Assembly (NCBI RefSeq): GCF_022458985.1
Contig: NC_061772.1
Coordinates: 30,169,097-30,233,096, forward strand
Reading direction: 5' to 3'
DNA length: 64,000 nt
Source of the DNA: Mugil cephalus
Taxonomy: Eukaryota; Chordata; Actinopteri; Mugiliformes; Mugilidae
A model generated the notes under the pieces. The model ran no database searches. It saw nothing but the letters and a program-made list of their open reading frames with translations, and was not told the DNA's origin. A program made the position numbers and the translations under genes. Shown here piece by piece: positions 1 to 11,700 of the stretch; position 1 is the first letter of the stretch, and every line of letters begins with the position of its first letter.

Positions 1-16
1 TCCTGGGTCGAACCTC

Positions 17-250
17 CTACTGTAAGAGCTGTGTCCCTGTTTTTTTTCCTCCCTCATACGTAATTGTGTAAATTGCAGATAACATTGCTGTTTGTTGATG
101 ACCTGAAGAATGGACCCATGGCCTCTCAGGCCGGGAAAGGTTGTATAGGCAACCAGTGGGAAGCTGGGCTTCAGGGATCAAGTCGATGACACAGTTGTAA
201 GGACGGTGAGGAGGCAGGGAGAGTGTGTTCACTTTACTGAAGACAGAAGC
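17..250 (-). mobile_element. Ty3/gypsy pol fragment (start of reverse transcriptase)
   Basis: The minus-strand reading frame contains [19 protein letters not shown] followed by a LYNLSRPE motif. This is the conserved block just before the reverse-transcriptase domain of fish Ty3/gypsy polyproteins. Only about 70 codons are open and the frame ends near the window edge, so this is a relic. No LTR or neighbouring domain was recognised. Confidence 0.7.
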
Positions 251-1249
251 TGGGTCATGATAGCTAGCAAGAATGGGGCACAGATCAGGAGGTGGTGAAG
301 GGGAAGACGATAGACTGAGTTCAGAGGGTGGATGGCAGACAGTTCAGTTACCTTGTTTCAGCCCACTCAGCTCCTGTTCACCCGGTCAGTCGACATGGCC
401 AGATCGTACGATGAGGCCAGAACACAAACAAAATTTAGACGCAGACGGAGGAAAACCAACGAGGCAAAAGTTATGAAGAAAAACCACTCTAACTGAAGGA
501 AAACAAAAATCTCTTGAGACAAAGTATAAAGAAAATAAACAAGGTTACGTAGCTCAAAGTTATGCCAAAACGTGGCCATGAAAGGCTGTGGTGAACACAT
601 TTCAGAGCAGACAATATATACACACATAGAGGAAATGGGGAACAGGTGGAAACACTCAGCAATTAGGCACGACAAACCGGAAACACACGAAGGAAGGGCA
701 AGTGACCTGAAACAAGAGCAGAGTTACTTTTCAAAATAAAACAGGAAATCATGAGACATGGACAGAACAAAACCAAAACCTCACTGCACTGTGACAGAAA
801 TGTTGTAGCATCAGTTGATGAGAGGAAACAACCAACATCTCAGAACTGAAGTGATTTTGTTCTGAGGAATGGGATCAAATTCTTCCAAGCTGCTGTAGAC
901 ACCGATCAGCTGATACCACAAACATTTAGTTGATGTTACTGGTGCACAAGAGGGTCATGCTAGATACTGATTTAGCAAATCGCAGATAAGGATTATTTTT
1001 ATTCCATGAATTAAGTCATTTTTAAGATGCAATATAGAAAGCATAAACTTTCAAATGCCACTGTATATGCATACGGAAAGTATAAATAAATCATCTACAT
1101 ATAGTAGTGACAGTATGAGAGGGATTTACAATGTTAGAGTTGTTATTGGAAGTTGCATTGAGGAGTAATAGCAAATACATCTGTAAATCAATTACATTTA
1201 GACACAAAACAGAAATTTCTAAATGTTACATTCTCTTTTTCTTTGACAG
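251..1249. other. Non-coding stretch upstream of GVIN copy A
   Basis: I see no convincing gene here. A small first coding exon of GVIN copy A would be expected upstream of 1250, as in copies B, C and D (40-46 nt ending in phase 1), but I could not find an ATG-to-donor exon of that type in this stretch. It may lie left of the window. The acceptor at 1240-1249 (pyrimidine-rich tract ending in acag) is clear. Confidence 0.5.
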
Positions 1250-4200
1250 CCCTGTTGAGCTTTCTCTCCAAACTTGGACTAGAGAAATATTATCCCAACA
1301 GACTTTCACGTCAGTCTCTCTTGGAGATCAACACAAACAGCTTAAATGAAAAACCTGTTTCATCTCTAGAGGACATACCATGGTACTTTCTCAGAAAACT
1401 TTTTAAAATCAGTACCAAGTGCAGGAGCTGTACACAAATAACAAGCAATCAAAAGGAAAACAATGATGACTTTGACCTGAACCTTTACACTACAAATGAC
1501 TCTGACAATAAAATTAACCCTCTTGACCTCATAGTAGCTCTCTTCCTTTGTGCTGACAGCTTCTTACAACAGGAAATGTCTCTCAAAATGTCCATGTGCC
1601 AGTTTTCTGTCCCACTGCTGTTGCCTCATGGCAATAAGAGTCAGTGCAGCCTGATGCTTTGGGCTCTGAGAGACATCGTCAAAGAGTGGCGTCCACATGA
1701 TCTGTCTGAATCAAGAGGTTTTGTTGAAGACAACATTGTCCAAGCAGATCTACCGTTCTATTCCTTTGTGAGGCTGAAAAACTGCAGTTTATCAAAGTCT
1801 CACTTTTTGAACCAGGTTCTTAGTCGTGGTCAACAGAATCACAATATCTTCATACACAGAGATATGAAAGGAGGAGGAGTTAGAAGAGAAATATCCAATG
1901 GACTGGTGGAGGTCTGCTGGTATCTACCATGTGGTACAGAAAATCTAGACATATTTCCAGAACCTGTGGCTTTTGCAAATATGAGAGGAGACATTTGTGA
2001 GTCACTTCAACAGTTCAGTTTTCTTCGTCGTGTGTCAAATGTCACCTTTGTGTTCCTGGACAAAGTTGAAGAAAATGAGTTGAAGGTTCTGACTTCTGTT
2101 AAAGATGTGAAATCTAAACTCTTCCTGGTAGTTAATCAAAAGGACGGGAATGTTAAAGAAGACATGGTGTCAGTCAAGAAAGCACTGGAGACACTGGATT
2201 TTCCAAAGGACAGTTTCATAGTAAAAAAAACAGGTGATAATGCAGCAGAGTTTTCAAAGAAACTTTCTGAAGCCATCAAGACATGTCTCTCACATGTCAA
2301 AGCTACAACCAGCATTGTAAATATGTTTGACAAAGCTGTTGAACTTGGTCTGTCTGTGGATGAAAACAAAACTGACCAACAAAACAAAGCAGCCAAAGAG
2401 ATCATGGATGGTATTGGAGTCAGATTGATTCCACAATACAAGAGTCAGCAACTTCCTCTACAAGGAGATAACTGGAAAAAGTTATCAGATTTAGAAAAGG
2501 AGGAGTGTAGACCAAAGAAATCTGGTGACTGGAAACTGGAAGAGTATAAAATTTACCGACAAGATAAAAAACAAATAATTAGGAAGGAGCTAAACACGTA
2601 CAAACTATCCAAAGGAATGGAAACTTTTATTTCTAACTTATCAACAAATGACAAAGAAAAAAGAGACTTTTTCCTCAAATGGATGAAACTAAAACTTGAT
2701 TCCCATTCAAGAAAAAAACTGTCTGATCTGCGGAATAAATTCAAAGAGCAATGCACAAAGAAAGATGTGAAACAAATAGCAGAGTTGGATCAAGCTTTGG
2801 TGGAGAGCTCTTTAGGCGTAGAACATTACATGAGAGAGATGGGACTGATCTATGAATTTGTGCCAGAACCTCATCATGAAAGATATCATCTCCCTTCTCT
2901 GGCTGCTGAACTGCTGTTGGATGGATATCCTTTAGAGCTCTTGGATGGAGATGCTTCCAACATCCCACAGAGATGGGTGACAGATGTGCTGATGGAGCTT
3001 CACAAGAAGGTTGGAGAGAAGAGCAGACTGTTGGTACTGACTGTATTAGGAGTCCAAAGTTCAGGGAAGTCAACACTCCTCAACACCATGTTTGGTGTAC
3101 AGTTTCCTGTCAGCAGTGGCAGATGTACCAGAGGAGCTTATATGCTGTTCCTCAAAGTCGGAGATGATTTGAAAAGTGACTTAAAGTCTGACTTCATAGT
3201 TCTCATTGACACAGAGGGTCTAAAATCTCCTGATCTGGCACAACTAGAGGAGAGTTATGAACATGACAACCAGCTGGCAACCTTTGTAATCGGCCTCAGT
3301 GATGTCACCATCGTCAACATCTCAATGGAGAACTCAACTGAAATGAAAGATGTCCTGCAAATCACAGCCCATGCATTCTTGAGAATGAAGTTAATTGATA
3401 AAAAACCCATTTGTCATTTTGTTCATCAGAATGTTGCAGAAGTTTCAGCTGATTCCAAGCGTCTGAGAGAAAGAAAACATCTGTTGGATCAACTCAATGA
3501 AATGGCACAAATTGCAGCTGAAATGGAAAAACAACCTTCTATCAAAGCCTTCACTGATGTACTGGACTATGACATAGAAAAAAACAACTGGAACATCCCA
3601 GGACTCTGGTATGGAACACCTCCAATGGCTCCAGTGAACACAGGTTACAGTGAAGCTGTAGCTGAGTTCAAGAAACATCTTCTGGAGACAATGAAAGATG
3701 AAAGAAGATCTGAACCCTCACAGATCCCTGAGTTTCTAGAATGGATGACAAGTCTCTGGAAAGCAGTCAAATATGAGAACTCCATCTTCAGTTTCAGAAA
3801 CAGTCTTGTGGCTCATGCCTATGACAACCTTTGTAAAGTGTTCAGTGATTGGGAATGGGAGTTCAGGAAAGAGATTCTTTCCTGGCAGACAGAAGCAGAG
3901 GTAGAAATCTTAAATGCTGACACTGAATCTGAGATGGAAACTAGTAAAGATATTATAGAATCAAAGAAATCTGAAGTGTCCAAAAAAATAATGAATGAAC
4001 AACAAAAAATGGAGGATAAACTCAGTGACTACTACAAAAAGAAAGACAGACGTGTAAATCTTATAGAGAAATACAATGTTGACTTCTTCAACAACATCAA
4101 AAGTCTTGCAAAAGAAATCCAGCAGTCTATGAATATTAAACTGGATTGTGTCCTTGAGCGAAAAGTAAATACAAAAAAATCTCAGGACATACAGAGGAAA

Positions 4201-5895
4201 TACAGAGATGTGATAGAAGACCAGGTCATGAAGCTTGTGAGTGTCTGCAAAGACTCCAAACTGTCTGATGAACAGTTGATACAAGAGTTTGAAAAGATGT
4301 GGAATGAGGCCACTGCAGATATTTCTGACCTGAAAGAACGAGATATTATGGAAGATGTCCTCTCCAAGCTGAGAAAAAGGTTCTCAAACCGGAATGTCAT
4401 TGAGGAATTAGGGAATTTTGACTTAAAGGACATTGGTCATGTTCCATTCAAAATCAAATCTGATCATTTTGATTCTTCGATAAAAATTCAAAGTTTTATG
4501 GTAAATGATTTGCAGAGCTTGGCAGACAGTGTCATTGAGTCTTGCAGACATTTTGTACTTGATAAAGTAAAGACAAATGAAGATTACCGTGACTCTTTCA
4601 CGATGGAACTTCTGGAGAAAATTGATCAATTTCTTCAACAATGTTATGAAAATTATAAAACACATATGAATTTTGAGATTGATCTCAAACTTCATATTTG
4701 TGGCTTTGCTTCAAGGGAGTTCCTGAAAATGCACAGAAAGTTTTTGTCAGGTATAAATCCTAAAACTCAGCTGGAGAAAGACAAGAAGCAGTACCTGTCT
4801 GACTTTCTGGATTTATACAAACAGAGAGATCAAAGCCAGAAAAAAGCAAATGATTTTGTCAAGTTTTGCGTCAAACCTGCTGTGGAAGACTACATCAACA
4901 GATCTCTGGGAATAGACATCGTGGATGAAATCTTGACGAGCTCCCATTCAGCTGAGTTCAGCTCCCGCTCTTATTTCCAGTACAACAGTCAGAGAGAGTT
5001 GCTGAAGAAGAAAGACTTTCAGAGCTTTGTCAAGTACATTTCTAGATATGAAATATTTGTCAAAGACTGGATATATCAGCACATTGTTCAAACATTGTCT
5101 GAGGAGAAGACTCTGTACAAACTGAAGAACAAAAATCTTGAGATCATAGTTCAGAAACTAGAAGCAGCAACAGAACAGGCCTCAAAAGGAGAGGATTGTG
5201 TTCTTCTGCCAGATAACACAGAAAGCATCACCAAGTTCATCAGTAACATGAGAAAATATCTGATTAAAGACATCTCAATCTCAGTGGAGGCTGAAAAAAC
5301 AACACTGTTTCACATCCAAAGCACATGTCATCCATTTATCCACAGTTTGAAGATCTCAATAGAAGAGATGAAAGCTCAGCTTCAGGAGGAATTCTCCAAA
5401 TCTGAAAACATCACTGAGACTCTGAACAAAATTCCAATCAAACCACAGGATGAGCTTTTCAAGAGAGTGTTTGGTTGTGGAAAACAATGTCCATTTTGTA
5501 AAGTTCCCTGTGAGGCTGGAGGCAAAGAACACCAGAAACATCATGCAGCTGTACATCGGCCACAAGGTCTTAGTGGATCCACATATACAGACTCTAAGAA
5601 GCTGGTAGAAACCCTGTGCACAACTGCTGTGTACAGTGATAGTGCATTCAGTAACAGAGACACTAAAGGGGAGTGGCATCCTTACAAAGAGTATCGCACA
5701 TACTATCCAGACTGGCACATTCCTCCAGACCGCACCATAGAGTCATCTGACTACTGGAAGTACATCCTGGTAAAGTACAATGACAGATTTGCTGAAGAAT
5801 ATAAGGCCAAACCAGCTGATGTTCCAGAGGCCTGGAAGAGAATCACAAAGAAACAAGCTCTGAAAGGTTTAAAAGATGCCTTCAACATAAAGTGA
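1250..5895 (+). CDS. gvin1-like: GVIN copy A: interferon-induced very large GTPase-like protein, large exon
   Basis: This single exon encodes about 1548 residues of a VLIG/URGCP-type giant GTPase. These are cytosolic dynamin-related GTPases, induced by interferon in mammals and expanded in fish, with poorly known function. The N-terminal region holds LLSFLSKLGLEKYYPN. The G domain has the P-loop GVQSSGKST near residue 603 and switch-II motif IDTEG near residue 655. A long charged helical part follows, then a Cys/His cluster CGKQCPFCKVPCEAGG near residue 1412. The stop is TGA just before 5896. There is no in-frame ATG near the exon start: it begins after a splice acceptor at 1248-1249 in phase 1, as in copies B, C and D, so a short upstream coding exon is missing from this model. 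Two AATAAA signals follow (6032 and 6400). The copy looks intact and is the only GVIN copy on the plus strand. Confidence 0.9.
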
Positions 5896-7490
5896 ATAAT
5901 GTTTAAACCTGATGAACATCTACAAACTACACAAGGTTTAAGATCAGACAGAAGAAGAATCAGTAATGTTCTTGCATTTTATCTAAAAAACATGTCTTAA
6001 GTCTTAAGTCTAGTTCAATATAAAAAGTAAGAATAAAAAACTTAACAGCAATTTAAATATTTTTCAACCTGTGAATGAAACCATGTGTTCAACAGAATAC
6101 AATGATCATACTAATCATGTAAGGAAATATGAAAAAATGGAATGGAATATGAAAGATACCTGTTTTCTTTTCAGTTATTATACTTTATTTAAATTAGTTT
6201 CTTTTTTATATTCTCATGGCTGAGTTTCCAGTAACCAGTGACATGATGAAGATGATGAGAATGTACAGCAGACATGTGAAAAAGAAATGTTTTATTACGT
6301 GTTCATTCATTGATGCAGTACGTCTGAGTTTTTTATAACTAACTCATAAAGATAGAGAGATACTGTAAAAACTTTCTATATTTTTTTCTTTCTTTCATTA
6401 ATAAACATGTAAAGTGTTTTTACAGTTTTAAGTATATTTTATTCTTTTGCTGAATGGAATATTTAAATGTCAAGAAGTTACCGCTGTTCTTGGAAGAATG
6501 GATCCTTAACATGATGATATTATGATGTTCATTGTTAAATAGATGTTGGTGTTTTGTGGAAGTAGCAGGTTAGTAGGTAAAAATACTATGATATAGGTGT
6601 ATATTATATACTATATATGTAGTAAGAGGCTACGTGAGACAGATGTTTTCTAATATATCTCTGTTCTTTCATATTTTACAGTTTTATTTGTAACATGTAA
6701 ATAATTCTCATATTGAGATGAATGTGATGAAAAAGTCAGTGAAAAAGTTCAGACCTCGTGTTTTAATGTTCGTTCTAAATGAGACACCAGCAGGTGGCGC
6801 TGATGCATCATTAGTATTTTAGACAAAGCTTGCCATATTTTTATGTTTGACTGTTTTTCAGGATTCATGTTTACATATAGTACAGTAATGTGAGCAATGA
6901 CTAGTGATGATGAGATATGTTCAAACATGTGTCTAATAAATAGAATGTAACAGAAATCAACACTCGAGTGACTGTAGTTAATGTTTTACATCAGTGTCTC
7001 AAATGAAACACGTCCAAGTGAAAATGTAGGAGATATTTATTTAATATATAGTTTATATACAGTACTGTGCAAATGTTGATGTTAAAAGTTTGTTTTCATC
7101 AATTAATAAAATGCAGCAAATGAACAGAAGAGAAATCTAAATCACCCTTTACCTTCCATAGTTGAGTCTCTTGGCCTGTTTCCATGTCAGACGGATGGAT
7201 TTTTGGTTGCAACTCTTCCATGAAGACCACTAGTGGGTCCACTTCCCTTTGAAATTCTCAAATAAGCTTGATGTGTTTTCCATCTGTTGCACTAAATTTC
7301 CTTGATCACTGCTTCTACGATTCTACTAAATACCTAAGTGAACCTACCTATAAGGATTGATGCTGGTTTGAAGGCAAAGGGTAGTAACACCAGATATTAA
7401 TGTGACTTAGATTTTTCTTTTGTTTGCTCATTTTGCTTTTTAAAATTTGATAAAAATAAGCCAATCATTATCATTATTAATTCATTACCA
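5896..7490 (+). other. 3' UTR of GVIN copy A and intergenic DNA
   Basis: AT-rich sequence without a supported gene. AATAAA polyadenylation signals at 6032-6037 and 6400-6405 suit the upstream GVIN gene. The rest shows no feature I recognise. Confidence 0.4.
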
Positions 7491-7499
7491 TTATTTATA

Positions 7500-7735
7500 T
7501 TTTTGAAAGCATTCCTGATTTACATGGTGTACACCATCTTGTGACAATTCCATTTTCTCCTGTGAAACTTTTGGACCTGGCATTCATTCATGTGGATGTT
7601 ATTTATACATAAGACCAGACACCACCACCCCATAGTAATCACACTCCTTGATGATAGCAGCCATGGTACCAGACCCTTGTCCATTCTCTGATGAATCACC
7701 TACACAATATTAGGAAGGTGGTCATAATGTTGAGC
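7500..7735 (+). mobile_element. Interspersed DNA-transposon-like remnant
   Basis: The segment ends with acacaatattaggaaggtgg and a tcataatgtt tail, wording typical of the end of a widespread Tc1-associated fish repeat. No open transposase frame remains. The assignment rests on remembered repeat wording, so it is tentative. Confidence 0.35.
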
Positions 7736-7859
7736 CTGATCTCAGTATTTAGTATTTAGTCGTGAAAACTACGAAATACACAGTAATATTTATTAATGAC
7801 AAATTGTTTAAATGAACAGTAATTAAAGGATGATAAGTAGAGAGAACCATCTAATAAAA

Positions 7860-8280
7860 ATAGAAGCAAAGGTCTGTGACATTTAAACAGTTACAGAAAA
7901 GTCTCAAGAGTCTCTAGTGTCATTGAAACTGTTCACATGAGTGGTTTAGATGCTGCTTTAAACTACAAGTCTATTAAGGGAAATGTCATATGTTCTGTAG
8001 TATTATTGAGGGAACCCCAGTGACCCCCAAATAGATAACTAGTAGAAAACAGATCTACACTGTGCATCCTTTACTCATTCTAGACTTTAAATGCTTGGTG
8101 CTTCATCTGTGCTGTAAACCATCAGAAGATGTTGGATAAATCACATATAAAGACCAGCATTCTGATTTCTTTATTTCCAAGAGGAAATTTCCACCACACA
8201 AGCTAGAATGAAGCTTTGGCGTCCTCTGGTGAAGCAAAGAGAAGCAGCCGCTTCACATGAGCTTTAATTGTGTTGAAACT
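7860..8280. repeat. Segment repeated in inverted orientation near 52640-52735
   Basis: The stretch ctagaatgaagctttggcgt near 8205 continues into tcctctggtg and reappears as its reverse complement near 52670-52695. The flanking pieces 'agcaaaggtct' (7866) and 'aaaagtctc' (7897) also have counterparts around 52700-52735. The right-hand copy lies just downstream of the NLR gene, so both may derive from a shared 3'-flank sequence. Confidence 0.5.
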
Positions 8281-8621
8281 GTACATGCATTGTGTTTAGA
8301 TACAAAAAATAACAAATATATGACATGAATAGATTTGAACTCCAATACAGAACTAAAGTGACAGGTAGACAACGTTAAGGATTCATTTAGTTTTCACTGG
8401 CTCATCACACACATATACAGCAGAGTATGGACGGTGTTAAAGGTTTCTGACTTATTCACTATGTCATTCTTCTAGTCCATGTCCTGCAGTCATAGTGCTC
8501 CTGCATTTTATTTTTATCTGAACTTCTTCAAAAGTGGATATTGTCTCTTTTACTCTGTGACATTAATATGGCCACTAGGAGAAAGTTCACATTAAATACA
8601 GTTTCAGTCTGTTCTGCTGCA

Positions 8622-8627
8622 TTTATT
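8622..8627 (-). terminator. Polyadenylation signal for rassf7
   Basis: tttatt on the plus strand reads AATAAA on the minus strand, about 130 bases beyond the rassf7 stop codon at 8755-8757. It is the nearest canonical signal I see. Confidence 0.45.
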
Positions 8628-8754
8628 TCTTCATATGATCCGTGAGGATGAAACTTTCTTTCATTGACAGTGAATCTTCTTCATTTGTGATATTTGACTT
8701 CTATAAATGGATGCTGCAGCGGAGGATCACGTGCAGGGATAGTGTCTTGACTGA

Positions 8755-11700
8755 TTACTCCATGATACCAGCGTTGCTGAGGTAAACTTCACCGATGGTC
8801 AGAGAGTTCATCTGGTCTGTGTATGGAGCTCCAGATCCAGTCTGCTGGATGAACTGCTGCAGGTTACACTGTCTCAGCTCCTTGTTCAGATCCTCGAGGG
8901 TCTCCCGTCTGTCCTGGAAGACACAGAGGACGTCAGACTCCAGAAAGTCTTTTATATCCAGTCCTTATATCCAGAATTATACCTCTTACTCTTCTAATGT
9001 TGCCTAAAAGATGTAATATGTCCTTTAGACATAAAGTATCCTCAAGTTGCAGTTTACACCCACTCATATAATGTATGTAGTGACAACTCTGAATATTATA
9101 ATCTCACAGTAAGGCTGACCTTTGACCTCTTAGGTCATTATATTACAAAATGATCCTATTGTTGATCCTAGTTGATCCTAGTTTGTCATGATTACTGATC
9201 TTCTTATGATTTGTTTAGAACTTTGAAATTCAACCAGGAGACCCTGATGTGTTTGACTGAAATTCAAGAGATATGTTCACAAGAAAAACCTAAACAGACA
9301 CAACTAGAAACAATACAGTTCCCACCCAAATAATCAAACCATGTTTTTATTTACGAGGTGTTTCTAAAGTTAAACATGTACAGGCTGGAGATTAGAGGTT
9401 GGACGCACTGAGGAGACTGAACTTTACTCAGAAACGGACTTTACTTTACAGAGATTATTTACATTATTGGATCGTTAAGATTGTTAAGATTCTGTTCGTA
9501 TACAGAATTACTAAAATTCAACAGAAAACAATGGGTTTTGTAAGAAAACTAGATCATTTACTTTCTTCTATCTCAATTTTACTATAAGGCATAAAAATAT
9601 TAAATCATAAGATGAGTCTTTTACTGTGAAAAAACGAATATTTGATGACATCAGATACCATGAAATCATGTCTGCCACATTGTGCAGGTCATGATCTGAG
9701 GTAAAAATCTGAGGAACAGCAATAATTCAAATAATTAAAATAAATGTTATTTGGTTATTTTAACCATTATAATGTGAGGATTATTTGTTTTAAATGCTAA
9801 TTATTCATTTGTCACCATACACCAACTATATGTGAATTTGGACATGAAATGTATGTATACTTTGATTTCGAAAACACAGGTCTTCTCTCGGATTTTTTTT
9901 TTTACAAGTTTCAATTAGTAAATAAAAAATACCACCAGAAAAAAAATGAATTGTAGAGTCTGTTGTAGACTAAGTTTTAGAGATAAACTTGTTGAAGCTG
10001 AATTGTTCTTTAAGCAAAGTCACAGTCTGAAATGTGTCTGTTCGGGTTGGGGTTGGGGCTAGGGTTTAGGGTTAGGGTTAGGGTTAGGTTTACATTCTGG
10101 TGTGACCAAGCCCTTTGAAGGAATACAGGATAATGGAGTTATACCTTTACCCTTTTCTCTGCAGACTGTAGCGCCCTCTCTGTCTTTGACACTGTTGCAT
10201 CCAGTTCTTCTCCTAGCTGCAGACGGTTGTGAAGCTCCTGGTTCAGGGACCTCAGTGCTTCCTCTGGTAGCGGAGTCCCTGGTTGAGGGCTCTGTCTGTG
10301 GGCCCTGAGCTGCAGGTCCTTTCCCAGATGTGCAGAACGGGTTTGGAGCTCCCTCATCTCATAACTTTGGTCCTCCATGGACGAGTGTATCTGTTGCAGA
10401 CGTTTGTGCATGTCTGTTGATGACAGTGTTGAGAGTTCTTGTTTTAGAGACACCATATTATTAAAACACCCAAAAAGATAGAAAAAGTGGTAACACTTTC
10501 TGTGAAGGTTGTATTTATAATGCCCTATGAATGCACTCATAATATTTTATAAGGTGTCTATAAAGCATTATAATGGTCATTATTACCATCTACATATTCA
10601 CAAGTCGTTATAACCAACTTCATGATGCATTATGACAACTGGTTATGAATGATTATGATTTTAATCTGAATAGTGCTTTATAAATATGTCAATATCTGCC
10701 TAGTCACTTGTTAGTTTTATAATGCATCATAACTACTTTGCTTTGCTAAATGTGCATAGTGGTGCATAATGAGTTTTGACTTCGCCTATAGTGCTTTATA
10801 TCTGTAGTTATAAGTATATGTAATAAAGTTATAATAATGTATACATCTCTCTACAGCACAGTTACAAACAGCTATGCAATATCATAAGTGCTATTTGTCA
10901 GCGCTAAGTAAAGTGACAAGAATATGACACTATTATTAACAGATATAAGTTACTATGAGTAATTAAAAGGTGCAATGAACTAAGTCCTGTGTCTGGCATC
11001 TTTACCCCATATGCACAATGTTAATATCATAGGTGTTATTTGTCAGCTTTAGGTAAATTAGTGCAAATGAGGTGTTGTGGATATAAGACTATTATAAACA
11101 AATATGAGGCACAATGAAATGAGAGCCTGGACAGTAAAGACAAAAGGAATGCATTTAGTTCACTTTATTTTCATTTAAACCAACACACATAATCAGAATG
11201 ATCATCAACGCTCTGAGCACATTACACAAACACATGAAACACGTGAAACAGGCCACAAAAGTGGCACGGCGTGGTCCTAGAGATGTGTCTCTTAAAAGTG
11301 CCTTTGGGTTGGTGAGGTGATTCAGGGTCAGAGGTCAGGAGAGGGTTTGACAGCAACTACAAGAAGAACAGAGGCAAATCTTTAGTGCTCTAGCTGGGTT
11401 TGTTTTTATGCAGAAAGGTTTGATTGAAAACACATAAGCAGATCACGTGTTTTTGTTTAAAGCAGCCTAATGAGACATTGTGTTACCGCATATCGTGCAG
11501 GCAGCGCAGATTACCCGTAGGTGACTTAAGCTAGCTAGACGAAAGTTACCAGACACGGCTAGTTTTAACTCACAAGTTAGATCGTTTTCATATTCTTGCG
11601 TTTAATGATTGAAACCATTCGAAATCATTGCTTTAATATGTAAACGATGTGCTTCATGTAAGCAAAGTAAGGCATTAGCTCACAAAACACTAGCTGGACA

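Noticed and set aside
2136-5718. Antisense reading frames of 60-120 codons inside the GVIN exon, repeated in all GVIN copies
   Set aside because: Their conservation is a by-product of the conserved sense strand; no start, splice or family evidence.
10039-10091. Telomere-like tract as a chromosome-fusion scar
   Set aside because: Too short and degenerate, located inside a gene intron; simple repeat is the simpler reading.
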